Assembly (NCBI RefSeq): GCF_004362805.1
Contig: NZ_SNYF01000008.1
Coordinates: 124,001 to 188,000, forward strand
DNA length: 64,000 bases
Source: Algoriphagus boseongensis
GTDB lineage: Bacteria; Bacteroidota; Bacteroidia; Cytophagales; Cyclobacteriaceae
Direction: 5' to 3'
The notes under the pieces: model-generated
Told to the model about the DNA's origin: nothing
The model's input: the letters and a program-made list of their open reading frames with translations, nothing else
The model's database searches: none
Made by a program: the position numbers and the translations under genes
Shown here: positions 26,807 through 35,100 of the stretch, in pieces
Position numbering within the stretch: the stretch's first letter is position 1
How the letters are laid out: every line of letters starts with the position of its first letter

Positions 26807-26837
26807 TAATTATTTATTGAAAAACAATAAATAATTA
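26807..26837. promoter_or_regulatory. Perfect 13-bp AT palindrome before DUF2975-XRE operon
   Basis: Arms 26807-26819 and 26825-26837 are perfectly complementary around five A bases, 37 bases upstream of the DUF2975 start. It could be the operator of the XRE repressor, or an AT-only hairpin ending the GDCCxC transcript. The lack of G/C pairs argues against a normal terminator. Confidence 0.45.
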
Positions 26838-26866
26838 TTTTTTAATGAAAAATATTTTCCCTTAAC

Positions 26867-27079
26867 CTAGCAACACTTTTTGTCTTGTTGGATAGGGGGA
26901 CACTTTACATCTCCATAGCTGCAATACACACAACAATCTCCAGACTTGGGCTTGAGAAGAGTGTGGCAATTCTCGCATTCGTAAAAAAACTGACAGGAAT
27001 CCTCGGGCATGGTTTCCTTTTTTTGAAAACCGCAATTGGGGCAGGTGAGGGTAGAGGTGAGGATGATCTTCTTAACCAT
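26867..27079 (-). CDS. GDCCVxC-domain small cysteine-rich protein
   Basis: 70 residues with eleven cysteines. Motifs are CPNCG (zinc-ribbon-like), CENC, and the family signature GDCCVYCSYGDVKCPP, ending in KKCC. Family members are annotated as (seleno)proteins; here the signature position is Cys and no in-frame TGA is seen. Metal binding or a redox role is likely. There is no signal peptide, so it is cytoplasmic. It is not clearly linked to the neighbouring genes. Confidence 0.82.
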   Translation of the reverse strand: MVKKIILTSTLTCPNCGFQKKETMPEDSCQFFYECENCHTLLKPKSGDCCVYCSYGDVKCPPIQQDKKCC

Positions 27080-27113
27080 GAATAATTAGAATTTCAAATG
27101 GTATGCTTTGGAT

Positions 27114-28055
27114 TTACTCCCCTTTGCTTAGAAACTTATTTACATCCAGCCAGTGAATAAATGCGTCAAACCAACGGTTACTGGTTCGGTTGGGATTTCC
27201 AAGTCCGAAGCCATGACCTCCGTTTTGGTAGAGATGAAATTCCACTGGGATACCTGCTTTGAACCAGGAATCAATCACGCCAAACTGGCCGCGGAAAAGA
27301 AAATCATCCGAAGCGATCACGTTAAACATGGGAGGGGCATTTTTTGGAACTTCCACAGGCCCCATGCCTCCATAGATTGGACCGATAAAGGCCAATTTCA
27401 TTTTCTTGGAATTAAGGGTCGAATGCATGGTCAATCCAGCACCTGCTGAGAAGCCAATCATGCCAATTCTTTTGGTATCGACTCCCCATTCTTCAGCTCG
27501 ATCAAGGATCATCTGGTAAGCCGCCTCAGCATCTTCTAATTGGTTGGATAAATCCAAAGGAGGAGGAGGGGCTGTTTGTCCAGTGGATCCATCACCAGAT
27601 GGGGCAGGAGCAGGACGGGGGCGATTCATCCAAGCCGTAAAGTCGTCCAAAGATTCCGGAGTTGGGTGAAGGCGATATTTGAGAACAAATGCAGCGATTC
27701 CTTGCTTTGCCAATGCTTCTGCCACTTCCCATCCTTCATTTCCCATAGAAAGCCATCGGAATCCTCCTCCGGGAGCCACAATCACTGCTGCACCATTTGC
27801 TTTCCCAGGTTCTGGTAAAAAAGGAGTGAGGGTTGCAGTTGAAATATTCCTTGCCATGGGATCTCCCCATTGCCTAAACCAAGTTTCTTTAGCAGGTTGG
27901 TTTTCGACACCTCCCGTTCCTAATAAAATGGCTCTGGGTTCGGCAGGAGCCTCTAGAGGATAGATTGTGCCATCTTGGGCGAGGCTTGATCCTGCGATCA
28001 GGACCAAACATGCTAAAAGGAAATTCTTGGAGAATGAAATAAGTTTGGTGTACAT
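27114..28055 (-). CDS. Exported alpha/beta hydrolase, acetylxylan-esterase-like
   Basis: 313 residues with a signal peptide (SSLAQ). The oxyanion motif is APGGGFRW, the nucleophile elbow is IGFSAGAG, and the catalytic His is in NGGHGFG near the C-terminus; a candidate Asp is in NVIASDDFLF. A Pro-rich insert (about 148-170) sits after the first third. Such enzymes deacetylate xylans or other esterified glycans in the periplasm. It is a single gene, not in an obvious polysaccharide locus. The fold is firm and the substrate is inference. Confidence 0.86.
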   Translation of the reverse strand: MYTKLISFSKNFLLACLVLIAGSSLAQDGTIYPLEAPAEPRAILLGTGGVENQPAKETWFRQWGDPMARNISTATLTPFLPEPGKANGAAVIVAPGGGFRWLSMGNEGWEVAEALAKQGIAAFVLKYRLHPTPESLDDFTAWMNRPRPAPAPSGDGSTGQTAPPPPLDLSNQLEDAEAAYQMILDRAEEWGVDTKRIGMIGFSAGAGLTMHSTLNSKKMKLAFIGPIYGGMGPVEVPKNAPPMFNVIASDDFLFRGQFGVIDSWFKAGIPVEFHLYQNGGHGFGLGNPNRTSNRWFDAFIHWLDVNKFLSKGE

Positions 28056-28238
28056 GGGTTTAGGGTTAAGAGGTTTCTTTAAAAATAGATGGTTTATAGG
28101 GTATTAAAAATCTGCTCATCAAAAAATTGACATTCTATCAATACCTAACATCGCTTAATTAAATAGTATAGGATTGACTCAACCAACAATAAACGAAGAG
28201 TAGATCAAGAGTTATCCTTTCTATAAATCTCAGCTGAA

Positions 28239-30404
28239 TTAAATATTCGTTCGGGATTCAATATTTTCTACCTCAACTCCTAAATGCAGGAATTCCTCCT
28301 TCTTTTCCAATAGCATTTTTGAAAAAATCGGATTTACATCTCCTTCTTCATTTCGGGTTATAAATCCAAATTCGGTTCGTGATAGGAGGTTGACTATCCA
28401 AAGCATTTCAGTGGCACTTTTCAGGTCTGGAGCAATGCTTAAATCTGTTTCCGGAGCTAAAATCCCCTTTTTTTGGTCTCCATATCTTAATCCTACTCCA
28501 TTAAAAAGTAATTCTCCAAGTTCATCGTATTGATGTTCATTGATCCAGGTGTGAAGGTAAGTAGCCACAAAAATGATATACACACAGCAATCCTTGAGGT
28601 TTTTTATGTCTTCTGGAGACACATTTTCTGGGTTGTGGTGTTGGGTAATCGGGCTAACGGCTTTCAGCTCTCCTTTGATAGTTTCCCTTTTTTGATCAGG
28701 GTGAAATCCATATTTGAAACAGTAATAATCATATCGGTTTTGAACATGAGCTTTTAAATCGAGATCTAATTCATTCTTGTTAATATCTGATAAAAAGACT
28801 GGGACACTATGCTCCACCAAATCTTTGGAAAAACAATAAATCTCCAACCAGTATTTTTTTATTTCTTCTAAGTGATTATCTACAAATTGATGGACATATT
28901 TCTCAGTGATTTCCCAAAACATCCAATCTGTTTTAGCCACATCATGCGAAGGGCTAATCGGATCCATAGGTTGAAATCCTTTCCAGTCCTGCATTCCTAA
29001 AATATCTCTGGTTCTATCCTTTAGCCCCTTCTCTGTTAATGCGGTCGAATGAGGTAAAAAATCTTTGAGAAGGATTTTATCCGCACTATGGTTGATCAGC
29101 ACCACTTCTTTCAAATGAGGAAGGAGGAGATTGGCGATTGGGTTTATCCTTAGATTTCGATAGGCCGCTATCGCATACTGTTCTGTATTAAGATGAGTGC
29201 CTGTAAAGTGGTCATCGACTTCCGTACATAAGCTTCCGCTTACTCTGGCTATGCGTTTTGCAAATTCCCATTCCGTTCCGTCCTCAGGAGAAAATGACCT
29301 TTTGATCAAAGGATCTTTTTCAAACTTGTTTAGTGGTCCGGTTAAAATAATCTGGATCGGCAAGGGAAGGCCTTCTTCATCCAGCCGAAATTTAATTTCC
29401 GCATCTGGAAAAGCATAGATACCATTAGTTTCGTATTTGCAACTACCGAAATATTTGACCCAATATTCTCCTGGATGAGAAGAATCTGGGAAAAATGAAG
29501 CCCGGTTCATTCCATTCATCTGCCGGTGTCCAAAGTATTCGTCTGACCGGGTGTAGCCGGGGATTCTTTGTTCTATGCACCGGGATAGGTTGATTGGGTA
29601 ATCCTTTTGGATATAGTCCAAACTGATTTTTTTGGATCCCAGTTTAAGCAATTCCAAATGTTTGGCCTTAGTCAGTTCATAAGGGATGAATTGCTGGGCC
29701 AGTACATCTTGTCTGGCTTGGGAGTAATATTGAGGAGCATCTTTTTCCTTGTCTTTGATGACTACCCTTGGAGCGGGGTAATCATCGCGGTATTCCCAAA
29801 AATCCAATCTGAAATTTTCAAGGAGAAAGGATTCCGTTTTTAAATCATCTTTTCGAACCCACATTTTGTGAAAAATCGAATAATGAGGGACTGCCTTATC
29901 TTCCTTGAAGTAGATGTGAGTTGTCTGGTAGACCTCCATTCGAAGATTAAAGTGAGCAGGAGATTTTGCTAGTTTTCGATCATAGCTAATTTCATATTCT
30001 CCCTGGTCGTTGGTCATGGCTTCTCCCAATTTTCTCCATTGGAACCACCAAGTTTTCGCCCAAAATTCAACCTGCATGTGGTGGATTGGTTTTGCCACAC
30101 CATCTTTCCTGGAAAAAGTTACTTTTCCACTAATCTTACTATCGAAATTCTTCCCGAAAACCCTTGCTCTTCTGGGAAAAAGAAAATCATGAAACCTTTG
30201 CACTTCAGATCGAATCTTCTTGAAGATCACATGGCCAAATTCAGCTAAAATTGTCAGCGGATTGGAAATGATTTTTGACCGACCCACTTCAATGTGATTG
30301 ATGCTTTTAAATCTTGGAGTAAAAAAGCCCCCTCGGTTTGGGTATTCAATTTTTGTTTCTTTCCTGCACTCCCGTATAATTTCTTTAATCTCTTGGTGGG
30401 TCAT
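28239..30404 (-). CDS. Lipoxygenase family protein with full iron-ligand set
   Basis: 721 residues. The C-terminal two thirds match lipoxygenases: WEFAKRIARVSG, then H399-x4-H404 in DDHFTGTHLNTEQY, then RINPIANLLLPHLKEV (the conserved PIxxLLxPH helix), H618-x3-N622 in LHTWINEHQY, and a C-terminal isoleucine (I721). Together these are the five iron ligands of soybean and animal enzymes. The enzyme should oxygenate polyunsaturated fatty acids to hydroperoxides. In place of the PLAT domain the N-terminus has a beta-sandwich of carboxypeptidase-regulatory or transthyretin-like type (about 70-150). There is no signal peptide. It is divergent from the lipoxygenase-like and kinase-cyclase operon. 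Substrate and position specificity are not readable. Confidence 0.85.
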   Translation of the reverse strand: MTHQEIKEIIRECRKETKIEYPNRGGFFTPRFKSINHIEVGRSKIISNPLTILAEFGHVIFKKIRSEVQRFHDFLFPRRARVFGKNFDSKISGKVTFSRKDGVAKPIHHMQVEFWAKTWWFQWRKLGEAMTNDQGEYEISYDRKLAKSPAHFNLRMEVYQTTHIYFKEDKAVPHYSIFHKMWVRKDDLKTESFLLENFRLDFWEYRDDYPAPRVVIKDKEKDAPQYYSQARQDVLAQQFIPYELTKAKHLELLKLGSKKISLDYIQKDYPINLSRCIEQRIPGYTRSDEYFGHRQMNGMNRASFFPDSSHPGEYWVKYFGSCKYETNGIYAFPDAEIKFRLDEEGLPLPIQIILTGPLNKFEKDPLIKRSFSPEDGTEWEFAKRIARVSGSLCTEVDDHFTGTHLNTEQYAIAAYRNLRINPIANLLLPHLKEVVLINHSADKILLKDFLPHSTALTEKGLKDRTRDILGMQDWKGFQPMDPISPSHDVAKTDWMFWEITEKYVHQFVDNHLEEIKKYWLEIYCFSKDLVEHSVPVFLSDINKNELDLDLKAHVQNRYDYYCFKYGFHPDQKRETIKGELKAVSPITQHHNPENVSPEDIKNLKDCCVYIIFVATYLHTWINEHQYDELGELLFNGVGLRYGDQKKGILAPETDLSIAPDLKSATEMLWIVNLLSRTEFGFITRNEEGDVNPIFSKMLLEKKEEFLHLGVEVENIESRTNI

Positions 30405-30713
30405 TTGGATTTGTTGATTTCAAAATTGTCTTTCCCAGATATTTCTGGTTCAAATAAGGTCTTCTTTGGGAATCAAAATGCTTCTTCTGAAAATAGTTCT
30501 TTTGCACTTAATTGAATAACTTCTTTCCTTGATGAATAAATTATTTTTTACTGAGCTTCTCCTGGATCTTTGGAAAAAATTCAAATCCTGAAATTTTTAC
30601 TTATCTTTTTGATCAAATGGAATCTTTAATTTTGATAGTATCCTATCCCAATTGAGTTTTAAATCAAGTACCTTTTTCAAAGAAGTTGTCCATTCATCAC
30701 CCAGTTTATTGTC
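30405..30713. other. Divergent spacer between the two lipoxygenase-like genes
   Basis: A gap of 309 AT-rich bases with no credible gene. A 118-codon minus-strand frame overlapping 30597-30953 is an antisense shadow. Promoters for both directions must lie here. One plus-strand candidate is the separate entry at 30609-30634. Confidence 0.6.
30609..30634 (+). promoter_or_regulatory. Candidate Bacteroidota promoter for the lipoxygenase-like/kinase operon
   Basis: TAATTTTG at 30627-30634 fits the -7 consensus TAnnTTTG. A TTG at 30609-30611, 15 bases upstream, is a slightly close -33 element. The start codon follows about 80 bases later. AT-rich sequence makes chance matches likely. Confidence 0.3.
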
Positions 30714-32132
30714 ATGAATCAACCTAAATATCTTTACGACCGAAAAGGTCCCTGGCCGCAGCCAAGTCCATCTCATCCTTTTGGAGAGGCCCCAGCAGTA
30801 GTTCATATCCCTAAAGATGAGCAGCGCACCTGGTTTTGGAATATCGGGTTTCGTTATATCAGAAATATTCTGTTTTATTGGCCAAAGGCAGTTTGGAAAG
30901 CTTGGCAGAATCCAACTTGGGAAATATTGGATGATGATGTTTTTTGTGATCAAATCTACACCACCCCACTAGCGAAATTTCTCAACCCAACGATTGACCC
31001 AGATCTACAGGAGATATTCGAGGCTCAACTTGCAGAAAAAGACCGCGATTCCACCTATTTCGTTGCAGATTTCAGATGTATGCAAAATGTAGTCCCTTTC
31101 AAGGGAATGTATGTTGCCTCAACTGCGGTATTGATGAGTAAGCATAAAGATGAGTCAAAGCTAAAGATTCATGCTATCTACATTTTTGAAACAAAGCTAC
31201 TGCTCCTACCAACTGATGGCCAAGCTTGGGACCTTGCCAAGAACTTTGCTATGATGGGTGCTACTTATCGGATTCTACTTTCTACACATCCGATTCTTCA
31301 TTTTCCCTTTGATACAGTCAATGCAATTACCAAAACGGCTTTACCCGTGGATAATACTGTTTTCAAATTGCTTTACCCTCATTTTCAGTTTACGTTGACG
31401 CTCAATGATTCGGTTTTGGAAAGTAAAAGCTCCCCGGTGTATAATGATCAAAAATATCCTTTCACAGGTTTTTGCGGTCCTCAAGATGGATTACTTACCC
31501 TCTTAGAATCTGGATACGCGGGGATTGAAGGTAATTCTTCCTATCCCAAGTTTAAATGGGATATTTACCCTACGGAGGTGTTTTCAGATTACAATGTCTA
31601 CCTAATGGAGTATTACCAGGCATTCAAGCGATTTACGGATGGAGTAGTCAAAAATATTCCTTCAGATGAAATTCAGGATATTAAAATATGGGCGGATTAT
31701 ATTTCAGATTGGTTGCCGGGATTTCCCAATGGGGAAAAAATTATGGAAGGGGATTTATTGTCCGGATGTTTGGCAAAAATCATGTGGGATCTTTCTGTAG
31801 CTCATGCTACTGACCATCATTCCTATGGAACGATCCCGATTAATAGGCTACCTTTACGGATGAGAGTACCACCTCCATCTAGCAAAAAAGACACGTTTAA
31901 CGTGAAGGATCAGGCAAAATTTATAGACGTTTTCAAATATGCTCTTGAATGGAAATTGTTTTTCAATGATCATACAGTGACCAAATTGATTGATGTAGAC
32001 TATAAATTCCAAACCCCAGAGCTCCAAAAACTTCAGACTAATTTTCTGCAGGATTTGGAATTGGTAGATCTTCATATGCCGGTCAAAAAATATATGGATT
32101 TGAATGAAATCTCAATAAGTATTCAGTTTTAA
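30714..32132 (+). CDS. Divergent lipoxygenase-like protein with altered metal ligands
   Basis: 472 residues, no signal peptide. The lipoxygenase core is recognisable: KIHAIYIFET, AWDLAKNFAMMGATYR, then STHPILHFPFD, VFKLLYPHFQFTLTLN, and later SVAHATDHHSY. H192 aligns with the second His of the usual H-x4-H pair, but the first position is Ile187; the next His is H196, giving H-x3-H. H364-x3-H368 fits the second pair as in mammalian 15-lipoxygenase. The C-terminus reads SISIQF, two residues beyond the usual terminal Ile. It may bind metal differently or be a non-catalytic lipid sensor. It starts an operon, six bases before the kinase-cyclase gene. Confidence 0.78.
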   Translation: MNQPKYLYDRKGPWPQPSPSHPFGEAPAVVHIPKDEQRTWFWNIGFRYIRNILFYWPKAVWKAWQNPTWEILDDDVFCDQIYTTPLAKFLNPTIDPDLQEIFEAQLAEKDRDSTYFVADFRCMQNVVPFKGMYVASTAVLMSKHKDESKLKIHAIYIFETKLLLLPTDGQAWDLAKNFAMMGATYRILLSTHPILHFPFDTVNAITKTALPVDNTVFKLLYPHFQFTLTLNDSVLESKSSPVYNDQKYPFTGFCGPQDGLLTLLESGYAGIEGNSSYPKFKWDIYPTEVFSDYNVYLMEYYQAFKRFTDGVVKNIPSDEIQDIKIWADYISDWLPGFPNGEKIMEGDLLSGCLAKIMWDLSVAHATDHHSYGTIPINRLPLRMRVPPPSSKKDTFNVKDQAKFIDVFKYALEWKLFFNDHTVTKLIDVDYKFQTPELQKLQTNFLQDLELVDLHMPVKKYMDLNEISISIQF

Positions 32133-32138
32133 CTTTTT

Positions 32139-35100
32139 ATGGTTAGGCTTCCTAATAGTACGTTTAAGGAAAACAAGAATTATCTCTTTTTCAGGGATTT
32201 TGATGTGGAGGCCAATTGTGAGGTGATCTACAAGATTCCTAATGAAGCAAATGGAAGCCTAGAGGAATTAGAAAGACTTAAAAATGAGCTGGATATAAGC
32301 GTTTCTATCCACTCGCCAAGAATAGTCCGGGCAATCCGCATTGATAGAGCTGGTGAAAAACAAGTCCTGGTCAGAACCTTTATCAACGGAGAAGACCTAC
32401 AGGAAAAAACATTCGAGTTTTTTAAGGATTTTTCTCAAATCATTCGTCTATCCATTCAAATTGCTGAAGCTTTAAAGGACCTGCATGACTCGGGAGTTTT
32501 TCATAAGGACATCAAGCCGAGCAATATTATTTTTAATGAAAAAACCGGATTAGCAACGCTAATCGATTTAGGAATCGGCCAAAAAATCGGTGAGGTTCAA
32601 AAATTTCCAGAAAGGGAAGATTTGGATGGGACTTTGGATTTTATTTCTCCAGAGCAAACCGGCAGGGTCAATAGACAAGTGGATTTCCGAACTGATTTTT
32701 ATTCGGCCGGGATTACCCTTTTCTATTTGGCAAGTGGGAAGCTTCCTTATTCCGGAGAAGAAAGCCTTTCCTTAATCCATCAACATATTGCTGCGGAGAT
32801 TCCCTTTTTGCACATTCATTTTCCACATGTTCCGGTTCTCTATTCGAGGATTGTAGCCAAGTTAATGGCTAAAAATCCGGATGACAGATACCAAAGTGCT
32901 TCGGGTTTGCTGTTTGATTTATTCAAATGCGAAGAGCTCTTTGGGATTGAGCTTCCCCCCATCGATGAGGCTACCTATAAGCTTGGACAATTTGATGTCA
33001 GTACGGAATTGAAAATTCCTGAAAAGCTGTATGGAAGGGAGAAAGAAATCCAGATTTTGGAAAGGACGTTTGATCGGTTTCATGATTTCGTTCAACCTCT
33101 CATCCTGATACAGGGCACCTCTGGGTCAGGAAAAACAGCCTTAGCCCTTAGACTCAAAGAAATTGCCTTTCGCCACGGAAGTTTTTTTCTCGAAGGTAAA
33201 TATGATCATTTACAGAAAAGTATTCCCTATTCTGCGATCATCAATGCGCTTCAGGCGCATGTGGAGAATTTGCTCCTGGAGGAAAATGAACGAGTAGAAT
33301 TTTGGACAAAACGGATTCAAAAAGCACTGGGAAGATCCGGAAAGGTAATCACTGATATTCTCCCTAACCTCGAATTATTAATTGGTCAGCAGGAAGAAAT
33401 TCCAGTTTTAAGTGGTACTGAAAGCCAAAACCGATTCAATAACGTCATGGTGAAGTTCATCAGATCCCTTGGGACTGAGGATCATCCTACTGTCCTTTTG
33501 ATAGATGATTTGCAATGGGCTGATTTGGGCTCTATTACGATTTTGCAGATTCTTCTTCAAGAGTCTTCCAATTCAGAAATCCTAATTGTTGGCACTTATA
33601 GGGATAATGAAGTTCATGAAGCGCATCCTTTGACTATCATGTTACGGTCTCTTGCTAATTCGGGTCTGAATCCAGTCGAAATCGTATTAGGAGACTTGGA
33701 ACTGGAATCTGTCATAGAGCTTTGCCAAGATAGCTTTGGAAAGGATAGCCCGGGAGTGGAGGAATTGGCTTCAATCATTTATCAAAAAACCAATGGTAAC
33801 GCCTTTTTTACACGCCAGCTTCTGAAAGGTCTGTATGAGGAAGGTACCATTTCCATCAATCCCAAGACCAGACACTGGAGATGGGATATCCAAAAAATAA
33901 TCCAGACAGAGTCCTCCCAGAATGTGGTGGATTACATGACAGCCAAGTTGTCGAGACTGACCTCGGAAGGAGCTTCCGTTTTAAAATATGCTGCTTGTTT
34001 AGGTAATTCTTTCGACCGAACAGTGTTGGAAAATATCAGCTCTATGTCTTTGGATCTTTTCGACAAAGGGATGGATGAGGTCTTGATCAATGGCCTATTG
34101 ATCAGAATGGTAGGCCTGAAAGAAAAGAGCAATAATTACCTTTTTGCCCACGACAGAATTCAACAGGCAGCATATTCCGGGCTTTCTGAGGAAGAAAAAA
34201 GTAAAATTCACCTCAAAATAGGAAGGTATTTATTAGCAGAACAGGAGGATGAAGAAAGGGTCGAATGGAAGTTTGATATTGTTGACCATCTCAATAACGG
34301 CAGGGATAGTATAGCCGAAGAATCTGAAAAGAGGCTTTTGATTCAGATGAACATTCAGGCTGCTGAAATGGCTAAAAACTCTGCTGCCTATGATTTTGGA
34401 TTGAAATATGCAAAAATCGGCTTATCGCTTTTGCCTTCGAATCACTGGGAATCCGATTATGATCGGGCTCTGGCATTGTACAATGAAATTGCGGAAAATG
34501 CCTTTTTGAAAACCGATTTTGTGGAGGCCCATCAATACATTGATGAGATTTTAAATCATGTTCACTCTTTATTAGAAACAGAGACGGCCTATAAAATCCG
34601 AGTTTTGGCCTACCATGCCCAAAACCAATTGCTCAAAAGTATTTATAGTGGATTGGAGTTTTTGGAAAAACTGGGAATCGACCTTCCCAAAAATCCCGGA
34701 AAGCCTACCATTATCAAATCCTTCCTGGAAGCTAGATGGGTATTAAGAAATGAGACAATTGAGTCGCTATACCATAAGCCACTCATGTCTGATCCGGAAA
34801 AACTTGCTGCCATTCGGATGCTTACCTACCTCAATGGGCCTACCTATGTAGGATTGCCTAATATGAATCCCATTTTAATCTTTGAGCAGGTAAAGCTTTC
34901 TGTCAGATATGGAAATACGCCCGCATCATCCAGTGGCTATGGGGGCTATGGTTTGGTCCTTTGTGGGCTTACTGGAGAAATGCAGCTGGGGGCTAAATTT
35001 GCCCAGCTAGCCCGAGACATAGTAGAGAAGTATGATGCCAGGGAGGAATTTCCAAAGGCTCACCTAATTACTAATGTGTTTGTTAGGCATTGGACAATGC

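Noticed and set aside
30597-30953. 118-codon minus-strand frame at the start of the lipoxygenase-like gene
   Set aside because: Antisense to a conserved coding start and without domain similarity.
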